Both the position numbers and the translations under genes were made by a program. From assembly GCA_023428905.1 (NCBI GenBank), contig JAEYWP010000007.1, positions 248,001 to 312,000 on the forward strand: a stretch of DNA of 64,000 nt, read 5' to 3'. Under the pieces are notes generated by a model. The model was not told the origin of the DNA, did not search any database, and was given only the letters and a program-made list of their open reading frames with translations. This stretch comes from Verrucomicrobiota bacterium (GTDB taxonomy: Bacteria; Verrucomicrobiota; Verrucomicrobiia; Opitutales; Opitutaceae). The first letter of the stretch is position 1; each line of letters starts with the position of its first letter. Shown here in pieces: positions 25,501 through 33,734 of the stretch.

Positions 25501-25806
25501 GGGATTTGTGACCACAGATCCAATGTGGGCGGGCCGGATGAGGCAAATGTGGAAGCACACCCGGCTGTTCTCCGGGGCGAAAGCTGCGATTCCCTCCTGC
25601 GACCGATATCGGAAATTGGCAGGGGTCCGCGGTCCGGAAAAAATCACTAGTCGTTATACCGGGGTTTGTCGGAGCTTCTTCCACAAACCCAGCGGGTAGG
25701 GACGTACGGATGAAGCGGCCGCAACCTTCGCCGGTTTTCGCTATCCGATTTCGTTCTCGTGGCATCGGTTCGAACATGAAGTGATCGGTTGTCCCGTGAT
25801 TCAGGT
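25501..25806. other. 306-base divergent intergenic region between asnS and the KaiC-like gene
   Basis: No gene is supported here. It contains a perfect 10-bp palindrome, CCGATATCGG, near 25602-25611 and an inverted repeat GGGTTTGT (25662-25669) / ACAAACCC (25683-25690) with a 13-base loop. The latter could be a stem in the leader of the rightward transcript or a regulator site. I see no T-box or other recognised riboswitch in front of asnS. Confidence 0.45.
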
Positions 25807-27297
25807 ATGAAGAAGAAGCACCCCTCCCGGAAAACGTCTGCCACTGGAATCCAAGGCCTCGACACCATCCTTTGCGGTGGTCTGCCGGCCAACCGCCTGT
25901 ACTTGGTCAAGGGCGACCCGGGCGTGGGAAAAACCACCCTCGCCCTGCAGTATCTGCTGAACGGTGAAGCTCGGGGAGAGCGCGGACTTTACATCACCTT
26001 GTCTGAGACCGCGGACGAAATCCGGGCGGTGGCGGAGTCGCACGGGTGGGATGTTGGCAGCCTTGCCATCTTTGAGTTATCCGCGCTGGAGCAACAACTG
26101 GCGCAGGAGGAGCAGAACACGGTTTTCCAACCGTCCGAAATCGAGCTCAACCGCACTACGGAACTCGTGCTCCAGCGCATCCGGGAGGTCAGCCCGCGCC
26201 GGCTTGCCGTCGATTCGCTGTCCGAACTGCGACTCTTGTCCGACACCGCGCTCCGCTACCGGCGCCAAATGCTCGCGCTGAAACAGTTTTTCGCCGGCAG
26301 GGACGTCACGGTCATGATGCTCGACGACCACACCGGGCCCGATAGTGGCGATCTGCATGTGCAGAGCATCGCGCACGGGGTGATCACCCTGGAACAGATT
26401 TCCTCCGACTACGGTGCAGACCGCCGGCGCATCAAGGTGAACAAGCTTCGAGGCGTGAACTTCGTTGGTGGATACCACGACGCGGTCATCGTTCCCGGCG
26501 GAATTCAGGTGTTTCCGCGCTTGGTCGCAGCCGATCACCAGGAGGGCTTTCCCACAGGGACTATCGGTTCGGGCGTGGTCGAACTGGACGCCTTGGTGGG
26601 TGGTGGAATCGATCGCGGCACCAGTTGCCTGGTACTGGGACCGGCGGGCACGGGCAAATCGTCCATCGCCCTCCAGTTCGCCCTGGAATCCGCCCGGCGC
26701 GGGGAAAAGGTCTGCGTCTACCTCTTTGAAGAGAATCTCCACACCCTGAAAAGCCGGGCGAGGTCGGTGGGCATGCCGGTCGACCGCTTCATCAAGAACG
26801 GGATGCTCTGCGTCCATGAAATCGATCCCGGGCAACTGGCGCCCGGACAGTTTGTACACCGCGTGCGATCGGCGGTGGAGGACGGCGCCCGGATGGTCCT
26901 GCTGGATTCGCTGAACGGTTACTTAAAGGCGATGCCGACAACGCAGTTCATCGAGATCCAGATGCACGAGCTCTTCGCCTATCTCGCGCACCGAGGTATC
27001 GTGACCATAGTCACGCTGGCGCAGCATGGGATGTTGGGCCGCGTGGATACACCGGTCGATCTGACCTATCTTGCCGATACGGTCATCCTGCTGCGTTATT
27101 TCGAGGAGTCCGGGCGGGTGCGGAAAGCGGTCTCGGTCATCAAAAAACGCGTGGGGGCGCACGAGGACACGATCCGTGAGTTTCAGCTGAGTTCCCGCGG
27201 CCTGCGCGTGGGTGAGCCTCTGGCGGAATTCGAAGGTGTCTTGACCGGGATCCCGACCTTCCGGGGCCGGAGTGATCGCATGCTGGAATCCACCTGA
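25807..27297 (+). CDS. KaiC-like RecA-family ATPase with two P-loop domains
   Basis: A 496-residue tandem KaiC-domain protein from ATG 25807 (TTG 25789 is an alternative). Domain 1 has Walker A GDPGVGKT (36-43), the sequence ITLSETADE with a catalytic Glu, and LAVDSLSELRLL as Walker B. Domain 2 has Walker A GPAGTGKS (278-285), YLFEENLHT and MVLLDSLNGYL. It ends KKRVGAHEDTIREFQLSSRGLRVG, a common KaiC-family tail. No KaiA or KaiB is present, so a circadian clock is unlikely; such proteins form hexamers and act in signalling. The next gene, a histidine kinase, starts one base after its stop codon, a pairing seen in many bacteria that suggests one signalling module. Confidence 0.92.
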   Translation: MKKKHPSRKTSATGIQGLDTILCGGLPANRLYLVKGDPGVGKTTLALQYLLNGEARGERGLYITLSETADEIRAVAESHGWDVGSLAIFELSALEQQLAQEEQNTVFQPSEIELNRTTELVLQRIREVSPRRLAVDSLSELRLLSDTALRYRRQMLALKQFFAGRDVTVMMLDDHTGPDSGDLHVQSIAHGVITLEQISSDYGADRRRIKVNKLRGVNFVGGYHDAVIVPGGIQVFPRLVAADHQEGFPTGTIGSGVVELDALVGGGIDRGTSCLVLGPAGTGKSSIALQFALESARRGEKVCVYLFEENLHTLKSRARSVGMPVDRFIKNGMLCVHEIDPGQLAPGQFVHRVRSAVEDGARMVLLDSLNGYLKAMPTTQFIEIQMHELFAYLAHRGIVTIVTLAQHGMLGRVDTPVDLTYLADTVILLRYFEESGRVRKAVSVIKKRVGAHEDTIREFQLSSRGLRVGEPLAEFEGVLTGIPTFRGRSDRMLEST

Positions 27298-27298
27298 C

Positions 27299-28474
27299 AT
27301 GGGCTCTGCCGCGGCTACCGAGGACGTTGTGGTCGTCGTCGCCCCGACGGGTGCGGACGCGAAGAACATCCATGCCGTGCTCACGGCGGCACGGGTATCT
27401 GCGGTCATCGGCAAGGACGCCCAGGACGCGTGTCGGTGGATCGATCGCAGCGCCGCGGCGGTGCTCATGACGGAGGAGGCGCTGGCACCGGGTGAGAACC
27501 CGGAGCTGACGGCGAGTTTTGACCGGCAGCCCCCTTGGTCGGATATTCCCCTCATCGTCATCGCCTCAACCGCCTCAATTCATCGCTGGGCGTCCGCGGC
27601 CAGCAAGGTCCTGGGGCCACGGAGCAATCTCACCCTCGTAGCCCGTCCCCTCCAGGCGTCCACCCTGCTGTCTGCGGTACAAACGGCGGTGCGTGCGCGG
27701 CGGCGGCAGTATGAGGTCAGGGATTTGTTGAAGGAACGCGACACCCTCCTCGCGTCCTTGGAGAGCCGGGTGCTCGAGCGAACCGCAAAGTTGCAGGAAC
27801 TGGTGACGGAGCTGGAGTCCTTTTCCTACAGTGTCTCCCACGACCTGCGGGCGCCGCTGAGGGTCATGGCTGGCTATGCCCAGGTCATTCTCGATGAGTT
27901 TGGGGAATCGCTGCAGCAAGACGTCAGGTATTATGTCGAGCGCATCGCCCGGTCCGCCGAGCGGATGGACCTCTTGACCAAGGATGTGCTGGCTTACACC
28001 CGCCTTTCGCGCGGAGAAATTGTGCTGGGTCCTCTCGATGTGGAGCGGGTGGTGGAGGAGGCGCTCGACCAGTATCCACAACTGGGCGCCTCCCGCGCCG
28101 CGATCCGACTGCGGCGGCCCTTGGCGCCCGTGGTGGGCCATGGGCCATCGTTGATCCAGGCCCTGTCCAACCTCCTCGGCAACGCGCTCAAGTTCGCACG
28201 GCCCGGGATTCCGCCGCGAATCGAGATTTTCACGCGGCGGCGGGGGGGCCGGGTGCTGCTTTCGGTGAGGGACAACGGGGTGGGCATTGCTGCGGCGCAC
28301 CACGCTAAGATCTTCCAGATTTTCGAGCGGGTGAGCGGACACGACGTGCCCGGCACGGGCATCGGCCTGGCCATCGTGAAGAAGGCGGCAGAACGGATGG
28401 GGGGCACAGTCGGGCTAAGATCGCGGCTGGGGCGCGGCTCGACCTTCTGGCTGGAACTGCAGGAAACGGCCTGA
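27299..28474 (+). CDS. Soluble histidine kinase partner of the KaiC-like ATPase
   Basis: A 391-residue cytoplasmic kinase. Residues about 8-130 look like a degenerate receiver (VVVVVAPTGADAKNIHAVL, IPLIVIAS, LTLVARPLQASTLL) without the usual phospho-acceptor Asp. A coiled coil follows (135-170), then HisKA with His181 in FSYSVSHDLRAPLRV. The HATPase domain has NLLGNALKFA, VRDNGVGIA and VPGTGIGLAIVKKA. There are no membrane helices. It starts one base after the KaiC-like stop and a hairpin with a short T-run follows, so the two genes form a compact operon. The KaiC-like protein probably modulates its autophosphorylation, as SasA-type kinases are by KaiC, but the N-terminal domain here is not SasA-like. 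Confidence 0.88.
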   Translation: MGSAAATEDVVVVVAPTGADAKNIHAVLTAARVSAVIGKDAQDACRWIDRSAAAVLMTEEALAPGENPELTASFDRQPPWSDIPLIVIASTASIHRWASAASKVLGPRSNLTLVARPLQASTLLSAVQTAVRARRRQYEVRDLLKERDTLLASLESRVLERTAKLQELVTELESFSYSVSHDLRAPLRVMAGYAQVILDEFGESLQQDVRYYVERIARSAERMDLLTKDVLAYTRLSRGEIVLGPLDVERVVEEALDQYPQLGASRAAIRLRRPLAPVVGHGPSLIQALSNLLGNALKFARPGIPPRIEIFTRRRGGRVLLSVRDNGVGIAAAHHAKIFQIFERVSGHDVPGTGIGLAIVKKAAERMGGTVGLRSRLGRGSTFWLELQETA

Positions 28475-28506
28475 GAGGTGGCGGGTTTGTCAAGAGTCAA
28501 GACATG

Positions 28507-28527
28507 ACCCCTTAAACAAAGGGGTTT
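28507..28527 (+). terminator. Terminator hairpin between the kinase gene and thiM
   Basis: ACCCCTT (28507-28513), a 5-base loop, AAGGGGT (28519-28525), then TT. It lies 33 bases after the kinase stop and only about 30 bases before the thiM start. This leaves little room for a separate thiM promoter, so it may act as a partial terminator. Confidence 0.65.
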
Positions 28528-28558
28528 CCAAGCCGGGGGTTTGGGTTTTTATCCCCGC

Positions 28559-29365
28559 ATGCCACAGCCCGTGTCCGTTGAGACCGTGATCGAGATCCTG
28601 CGGGCGCTGCGCGCCCGCCGGCCTCTGGTCCACTGCATGACCAACCAGGTGGTGAAGAATTTCACCGCCAATGTGCTGCTGGCGGTGGGGGCCGCCCCTG
28701 CAATGGTCGAGCACGCGGAGGAGGCGGTGGAGTTCGCCGCGATGGCGGACGCGCTCCTGATCAATGTCGGCACGCTGGATGAGGCGCAGCGGGAGGCGAT
28801 GCGCCGGGCTGTGCCCTCCGCGGTGGCCGCGGGCAAACCGTGGGTCCTGGATCCGGTGGCCGCGGGCCCGCTCGGCGTCAGGACCAGGTTTGTGCGCGAA
28901 CTGCTCCCGCTGCGTCCCGCTTTGGTGCGTGGCAACGCCTCTGAAATCATCGCCTGCGCCGGCGAAGGCGGGCGCGGGCGTGGCGTGGATAGCGGCGACC
29001 CGGCGGAGGCAGCCCTGGCGGCCGGCCGCGTGCTCGCGCGTGTCACCGGGGGCGCGGTCCTCATCACGGGTGAGACTGACTATGCCCTGGACCAGGGCTC
29101 CTCCGTCCACGCCTGCCGCAATGGCCACGTCCTGTTGACGCGGGTGACGGGTGTCGGCTGCGCCCAGGGCGCCCTCGCGGCCGCCTGTGCCGCGGTCAGC
29201 CCAACACCCCTCACGGCGGCCGTCGCGGCCGCGGTGCTGATGGCGGTGGCGGGGGAGCAGGCAGCGCGACGCGCCTCGTCTCCGGGCAGCTTTGCGGTCG
29301 CGCTGCTCGACGCCCTGGACCAGCTGGATCCCGCCGCCCTGCGGGCCGAGACGAGGCTGGCGTGA
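28559..29365 (+). CDS. thiM: Hydroxyethylthiazole kinase
   Basis: A 268-residue ThiM that phosphorylates 4-methyl-5-hydroxyethylthiazole, the thiazole salvage step of thiamine synthesis. Family motifs are LVHCMTNQVVKNFTANVLLA, GAAPAMVEHAEE, LLINVGTL, PWVLDPVAAG and LVRGNASEI. The active-site loop is VTGVGCAQGALAAACAA, with the catalytic Cys. Its end overlaps the thiE start (GTGA at 29362-29365). No TPP riboswitch (thi-box) is visible in the 84 bases upstream, which is unusual for a thiamine operon. TTG 28541 is a less likely alternative start. Confidence 0.94.
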   Translation: MPQPVSVETVIEILRALRARRPLVHCMTNQVVKNFTANVLLAVGAAPAMVEHAEEAVEFAAMADALLINVGTLDEAQREAMRRAVPSAVAAGKPWVLDPVAAGPLGVRTRFVRELLPLRPALVRGNASEIIACAGEGGRGRGVDSGDPAEAALAAGRVLARVTGGAVLITGETDYALDQGSSVHACRNGHVLLTRVTGVGCAQGALAAACAAVSPTPLTAAVAAAVLMAVAGEQAARRASSPGSFAVALLDALDQLDPAALRAETRLA

Positions 29366-29994
29366 ACCCCGTCGATCTCAGGCTGTATTTGGTCACGGAT
29401 ACACCAGAGGCGTATCCAGATTCCAACCTCATGGGCGGGGTCGAGGCTGCGCTTGCCGGCGGCGTGACGGTGGTGCAGTACCGCCCGACCCGCGGCACCC
29501 GCCGGGCCTGGTACGAGACGGCGCGGACGTTGCGGGGGCTGCTCCGCCCGCGGAAAATCCCCCTGCTGATCAATGATCACGTGGACCTTGCCCTCGCGGT
29601 GGAGGCGGAGGGCGTCCACGTCGGCCAGGAAGACCTGCCCATCGAGGTGGTGCGTACTCTGCTCGGCCCAGGCAAGGTCGTCGGCCTGTCCATCACCGCC
29701 CCGGGGCAGCTCGAGCGGGTCCCAGCCGGATTGATCGATTACGTAGGTGTCGGTCCTGTTTTCCCCACCGGGAGTAAGGCCGATGCCGCGCCCGCGCTGG
29801 GCCTCGAGGGCCTGGCGGCACGGGTCCGGGAAAGTGTCTGGCCGGTGGTGGCGATCGGTGGGATCTCCACCGACACTGCCGCCGCGGTCGCAGCCACCGG
29901 CGTGTCCGGCCTGGCCGTGATATCCGCCCTTTCGCGCGCGGCCGACCCCGCCGAGGCCGCACGCACGCTCCGTCGACATTTTCCCTCTCCATGA
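29362..29994 (+). CDS. thiE: Thiamine-phosphate synthase
   Basis: A 210-residue TIM-barrel enzyme that joins hydroxymethylpyrimidine diphosphate and thiazole phosphate to give thiamine phosphate. Motifs are LRLYLVTDTPEAYPD, VEAALAGGVTVVQYRPTRGT (R-P-T where most ThiE proteins have R-x-K), LLINDHVDLALAVEAEGVHVG, LSITAPGQLERVPAGLIDYV and the phosphate loop region VVAIGGISTDTAAAV followed by GLAVISAL. It starts with GTG 29362 inside the thiM stop and ends in the thiD ATG (ATGA at 29991-29994), so the three genes are tightly coupled. Confidence 0.93.
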   Translation: MNPVDLRLYLVTDTPEAYPDSNLMGGVEAALAGGVTVVQYRPTRGTRRAWYETARTLRGLLRPRKIPLLINDHVDLALAVEAEGVHVGQEDLPIEVVRTLLGPGKVVGLSITAPGQLERVPAGLIDYVGVGPVFPTGSKADAAPALGLEGLAARVRESVWPVVAIGGISTDTAAAVAATGVSGLAVISALSRAADPAEAARTLRRHFPSP

Positions 29995-30806
29995 TTCCCA
30001 ACGTTCTCAGCATTGCAGTGCCCGACCCCTCCGGTGGCGCCGGCATTTTTGCCGACCTCAAGGCTTTCTCCGCCCTGGGCGCCTATGGCATGGGTGTGGT
30101 GGTCGCCCTGACGGCGCAAAACACGCAGGGAGTGACCGGCATCCATGTACTTCCCCCCGAGTTCGTCGACCTGCAGATCGACACCCTATACGCGGACGTG
30201 CGGGTGGACGCGGTGAAACTGGGGATGCTGGCCAACGCGCGCATCGTTGCGACGGTGGCGCAGGCGCTGCGGCGCCACGGTGTCAGCCGGCTGGTGGTGG
30301 ACCCGGTGATGGTGGCGAAGAGCGGCCACCACCTGCTCGAACCCGAGGCGGTCGACACCCTGCGCTGGGAACTGCTGCCGCAGGCGGAGGTGATCACACC
30401 CAACCTGCCGGAGGCGGCCGTGTTGCTCGGACGCCCCGAGGCGGCGAGCCTGGAGGAGATGCGGGAGGTGGCACGCGCGCTTTGCCGGCTCGGTCCGCGG
30501 CATGTGCTCCTGAAGGGGGGCCACCTCGCCGGCAGCGAAAGCGTGGACATTCTCGATGACGGCACGACGCAGCGCGAATTCCGCACCGCACGTATCGCAA
30601 CCAAGAATACGCACGGAACCGGCTGCACGCTGGCGGCGGCGATCGCCGCACTCCTCCCGCAGAGCGCGGACGTGGCCGAGGCGGTCGAGCGCGCCAAGGC
30701 GTATGTGACGGGTGCGATCGCCGCGTCCGGCGCGTTGACGGTCGGCAGCGGGCACGGGCCCACCCATCATTTTCACGCACTCTGGAAGCAACCGGGCGGG
30801 GCGTGA
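29991..30806 (+). CDS. thiD: Hydroxymethylpyrimidine (phosphate) kinase
   Basis: A 271-residue ribokinase-fold kinase making HMP-PP for thiamine synthesis. It shows GGAGIFADLKAFSALGAYG, ALTAQNTQGV, VKLGMLAN, VVDPVMVAKSGHHLL, VITPNLPEAAVLLG, HVLLKGGH and the anion-hole/catalytic loop NTHGTGCTLAAAIAALL. The usual N-terminal signature IAGSDPSGGAGIQADLK is altered to IAVPDPSGGAGIFADLK; G-S becomes V-P and Q becomes F near the substrate pocket. The rest is standard, so activity is expected, though pyrimidine specificity may differ. It is last in the thiM-thiE-thiD operon and convergent with a small membrane-protein gene. Confidence 0.92.
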   Translation: MIPNVLSIAVPDPSGGAGIFADLKAFSALGAYGMGVVVALTAQNTQGVTGIHVLPPEFVDLQIDTLYADVRVDAVKLGMLANARIVATVAQALRRHGVSRLVVDPVMVAKSGHHLLEPEAVDTLRWELLPQAEVITPNLPEAAVLLGRPEAASLEEMREVARALCRLGPRHVLLKGGHLAGSESVDILDDGTTQREFRTARIATKNTHGTGCTLAAAIAALLPQSADVAEAVERAKAYVTGAIAASGALTVGSGHGPTHHFHALWKQPGGA

Positions 30807-30825
30807 CCCCCACCACCATCATCAC

Positions 30826-31134
30826 CTAGTGCGCGGAGGGCGCGGGCGAGCCGGGTGAGGCCTTCCCCGACAGTGGCACTTCCGTTGCACTGACGTCGAT
30901 CACGTCTGCAGGTTGTGACATGGGCCGGCGCCGCGCGGCGCGGGTTGGGCCGGCCCCGGGCGCCGAAGCGTGAGGGGCGGCGGCGTGGCCGGTCCAGCGC
31001 TTGACCGCCATCATCATCGCACCCACCGCACCGGCGATCAGGGTGACGAGCAGCCCGAAGGCGGCCGCGGCGGCCACGAACATCCCGATGAAAAACATCC
31101 GAAGTATGCGCATGGCCATAGAACTCGCGGTCAT
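30826..31134 (-). CDS. Small membrane protein of unknown function
   Basis: A 102-residue protein from ATG 31134; ATGs at 31119 and 31113 are alternatives. Residues about 10-44 (MRILRMFFIGMFVAAAAAFG followed by LLVTLIAGAVGAMMMAV) form one long or two short membrane helices. The remaining 55 residues are Pro/Ala-rich, low-complexity and probably cytoplasmic or periplasmic. I recognise no family. It is leftward, convergent with thiD and divergent from the phasin-like/UbiB pair. Confidence 0.55.
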   Translation of the reverse strand: MTASSMAMRILRMFFIGMFVAAAAAFGLLVTLIAGAVGAMMMAVKRWTGHAAAPHASAPGAGPTRAARRRPMSQPADVIDVSATEVPLSGKASPGSPAPSAH

Positions 31135-31224
31135 GCCCCGAAGTTGCAGCAGTTTCGTGCGGAAACAAGGCCGCAAACCGCAACCCGGGGGCAGTGGCAG
31201 GTGCCGGCGGGCGCGTTTGCGTGT

Positions 31225-31231
31225 GGGAGGA
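31225..31231 (+). promoter_or_regulatory. Ribosome-binding site deciding the phasin-like start
   Basis: GGGAGGA eight bases before ATG 31240. The next in-frame ATG (31255) would be 23 bases away, so this site supports the earlier start. Confidence 0.7.
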
Positions 31232-31239
31232 AAGCCACT

Positions 31240-31578
31240 ATGGTCGGCTGCACCATGATCGACGTTATCAAGAAGACTCTTCTGGCGGGCGTCGGCGCCG
31301 CCGTCGTTACCAAGGAAAAGATCGAGGCGGCACTCGAGCCCCTGGTCCAGCAGGGCAAGGTTTCGGCGACGGAGGCGAAGGCCACCGCTGAGAAAATTGC
31401 GGCCGACGGGCGGCGCGAATTCGAGAGCATGAGTGCTGAGGTGAACGAGAAGTTGAAGGACTTCTTCGCGCGGCAGGATCGCACCACCCAGGACCGCATC
31501 GCCGCCCTGGAGGCGCGGGTGGCCGCGCTGGAGGTGGCCAATGCCGTGCGTGCCGCGACCCCGCCGCCCACGGTGTGA
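31240..31578 (+). CDS. Phasin-like / PHA-synthesis-regulator-like helical protein
   Basis: A 112-residue, nearly all-helical protein. It has IDVIKKTLLAGVGAAVVTKE, then KIEAALEPLVQQGKVSATEA, EKIAADGRREFESMSAEVNE and a C-terminal coiled coil RIAALEARVAALEVANAV. This matches the family annotated as polyhydroxyalkanoate synthesis regulator phasin (COG3937-like). No PHA synthase lies nearby, and members are often found beside UbiB/ABC1 kinases without any PHA genes, so granule binding is not certain. The stop overlaps the GTG start of the UbiB-like gene (GTGA at 31575-31578), which implies coupled translation. Confidence 0.78.
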   Translation: MVGCTMIDVIKKTLLAGVGAAVVTKEKIEAALEPLVQQGKVSATEAKATAEKIAADGRREFESMSAEVNEKLKDFFARQDRTTQDRIAALEARVAALEVANAVRAATPPPTV

Positions 31579-33233
31579 AGGCGTCCGACGTTCTGCCCCA
31601 CGCGGTTCGTGCCAAGGAGATCCTGGCCGTCTTGATGCGGCACGGGTTCGCCGACCTGCTTGGCGAATTGGATCTGCCCGCGGCCTTTCTGCAGAAGCTG
31701 ATCCCGTCGCCCAGCGGCAACCGTCCGCTCCCGGAGCGCATCCGGTTGGCAGCGGAGGAGCTCGGCCCGACCTTCGTCAAGCTGGGCCAGCTGCTGTCGA
31801 TGCGTCCCGACGTCGTGCCGCACGACATCATCCTGGAATTGCGCAAGCTCCAGGACGGTGTGCAGCCGCTTCCTTTCGAGGCGATGCGACCGGTGCTCGA
31901 GGCCTCTCTGCCGGCGCCGGTAGACGTGCTGTTTGCCGATTTTAACACCGTGCCGCTGGCCTCGGCTTCGCTGGCGCAGGTATATGTGGCTCGCCTGCGT
32001 GCGGGCGAGGTGCCGGTCGCGGTCAAGGTCCAAAAACCGGACTTACAGCGGGTGATCGAAACCGATTATTCTCTCGCCCAGTGGCTGGCCGGCCTCGTGC
32101 AGGAGCGGGTGCGTGCGGTGCAGTCGGTCGACCTCGTGGCGGTGATCGACGAAGCGCGCCGGGGCATCCTCAGCGAGCTGGATTTTCGCAACGAGTGCCG
32201 CAACCAGGAGGTGTTCAACTCCCTCAACCCGCAGCCCGAACGGGTCTTTGCGCCGCGGGTGTTTCGCGAGTACTCCAGCGAGCAGGTGTTGGTGATGGAG
32301 TTTGTCCCGGGCACCCAAGTTGGTGACTTTGCCGGGCTGCCGGTGGATGTCCGGCGCCGGCTCGCCAGCGCGGGCGCCGAGTCGCTGATTTGGCAGGTCT
32401 TTGTGGCGGGGTTTTTCCACGCCGATCCCCATGCGGGCAACCTGCTCATCACCCCTGACCATCGCCTCTGTTTCCTCGACTGGGGGCTGACCGGCCACCT
32501 CACCCGCCGATTGCGGTACGCCTTGGCGGACTTCTGGCACGCGGCGGTCGAGCAGGATACTGAGTTTATCGTCCAGATCGCGGCGGAGCTTGCCCCGGTG
32601 GACGCGCGGCCGGACCTGCGGGCGATGGAAAAGGAGGTGACTCTCGCCCTGCGGGAGGAGCTGAATTTTGCAGTCGGACGGCAGGCGCTTGGACGAGCCA
32701 TGCTCAAGCTCCTCTTTATTTTTGGTCAGCACGGCATCCCGCTGTCGCGTGATTATTCGCTGATGGCGAAAGCCGTGCTATCGATCGAGGAAGTGGGCCG
32801 CGCCCTGGATCCGGACTTCGACCTGCGAAAGCATACGGAGAAGGTCTTGCGCGAGGTCCAGCGCGAGCGGCTCAGCCTGCGGACGTTGGGCACCCGGACC
32901 CGAAGCATGATGCGGCAGGTGCTGATTGGACTGCAGGAGGTCCCCTTTGAGATGCGTCGCCTGGTGCGGCGGCTGGAGGCGGACAACCTCTCTATCAATT
33001 TGCAGATCCGCGGCCTGGAGGATCACGACGACGCCATCAAGATCGCGGCCAACCGCATCACCCTCGGTGTCATCATTGGAGCCCTGTTGATCGGGTCCTC
33101 GCTGCTCGTGACCACGGGCATCCGCCCCTATCTTTTTGGTTATCCGGCGCTGGGTATCGTCGGGTTCCTGATTTCCGCCGTGCTCGGTGTCTACGTCGTT
33201 TGGGACATCATTCGACACGGCCGGCACAAGTAG
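31575..33233 (+). CDS. UbiB/ABC1/AarF-family atypical kinase
   Basis: A 552-residue membrane-anchored atypical kinase. Motifs are the family KxGQ helix ELGPTFVKLGQLLSMRPDVV, the Ala-rich nucleotide loop PLASASLAQVYVA, the catalytic Lys in VAVKVQKP, FVAGFFHADPHAGNLLI with catalytic Asp and Asn, and CFLDWGLTGHL as the DFG equivalent. The C-terminus has two transmembrane helices (about 497-545: ITLGVIIGALLIGSSLLVTT and FGYPALGIVGFLISAVLGVY). Bacterial members support ubiquinone or other quinone biosynthesis or lipid handling; the kinase target is unresolved. Translation starts at GTG 31575 inside the phasin-like gene's stop. Confidence 0.93.
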   Translation: MKASDVLPHAVRAKEILAVLMRHGFADLLGELDLPAAFLQKLIPSPSGNRPLPERIRLAAEELGPTFVKLGQLLSMRPDVVPHDIILELRKLQDGVQPLPFEAMRPVLEASLPAPVDVLFADFNTVPLASASLAQVYVARLRAGEVPVAVKVQKPDLQRVIETDYSLAQWLAGLVQERVRAVQSVDLVAVIDEARRGILSELDFRNECRNQEVFNSLNPQPERVFAPRVFREYSSEQVLVMEFVPGTQVGDFAGLPVDVRRRLASAGAESLIWQVFVAGFFHADPHAGNLLITPDHRLCFLDWGLTGHLTRRLRYALADFWHAAVEQDTEFIVQIAAELAPVDARPDLRAMEKEVTLALREELNFAVGRQALGRAMLKLLFIFGQHGIPLSRDYSLMAKAVLSIEEVGRALDPDFDLRKHTEKVLREVQRERLSLRTLGTRTRSMMRQVLIGLQEVPFEMRRLVRRLEADNLSINLQIRGLEDHDDAIKIAANRITLGVIIGALLIGSSLLVTTGIRPYLFGYPALGIVGFLISAVLGVYVVWDIIRHGRHK

Positions 33234-33260
33234 GCCGGCGGCCGGAGGGGCGTTAAGCGT

Positions 33261-33734
33261 TCACGGAGCGGGTTCCGGCCGCGACGCCGCGGTCCATTCA
33301 AAACGGGTTTCAGGGGCACCTGTCACGGTGGCCACCGGGGCGCCGCGCAGCTTTGCCTCCACGTAGGTCTGCACGTCGGCCACGGTCTTCAGGCGGCGCA
33401 GTTCCTCGTTCTCGATCGAGACCTGAAGGACCTCCTCAGTGAGCAGGATGATCTCCATCAACGTGAGGGAATCGAGACTGAGGTCCTCGACCAGTCGCAC
33501 GTCGCCGCCGGCGGTGAGCCGAGCCCGCAGGCCGCTCTCGACAAAACGCTCGATGATCCCGAACACCACCACCGGCACATGGGCCAAGTCGCCGGAATTC
33601 CGGTACGCCAGGGCCGCCTCGATCGTATCGGGCGAGCAGCGACGGAGGGCTTCGCGCAGCCGTTCATCGGTGGGGAATCCCTGGGCATAGGCGACCGTTT
33701 GGACGGGTGTGGCCGGTTGGGGAACGTGCGACAT
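33261..33734 (-). CDS. Acyl-carrier-protein-like protein
   Basis: A 157-residue protein. Residues about 55-130 form an acyl-carrier domain: VVVFGIIERFVESGL, VEDLSLDSLTLMEIILLTEEV with Ser89 of the DSL motif as the phosphopantetheine site, then LKTVADVQTYVEAKL. The N-terminal 50 residues (LREALRRCSPDTIEAALAYR) are a helical extension not found in AcpP, and the C-terminal tail is Pro-rich. It is clearly not the housekeeping AcpP; a dedicated carrier for a secondary lipid or polyketide-like pathway is likely, but no synthase is adjacent. ATG 33734 is chosen; in-frame upstream codons to 33863 are possible. It lies 255 bases downstream of the STN receptor gene on the same strand. Confidence 0.75.
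   Translation of the reverse strand: MSHVPQPATPVQTVAYAQGFPTDERLREALRRCSPDTIEAALAYRNSGDLAHVPVVVFGIIERFVESGLRARLTAGGDVRLVEDLSLDSLTLMEIILLTEEVLQVSIENEELRRLKTVADVQTYVEAKLRGAPVATVTGAPETRFEWTAASRPEPAP

Noticed and set aside
25501..25806. Possible T-box or other leader control of asnS
   Set aside because: The inverted repeats seen do not resemble a T-box, and T-boxes are mostly confined to Firmicutes and relatives.
25807..27297. Circadian clock KaiC
   Set aside because: No KaiA or KaiB is nearby; two-domain KaiC-like signalling ATPases are common in non-photosynthetic bacteria.
28475..28558. Possible TPP riboswitch before thiM
   Set aside because: The conserved thi-box strings are absent and the space is too short; only a terminator-like stem is present.
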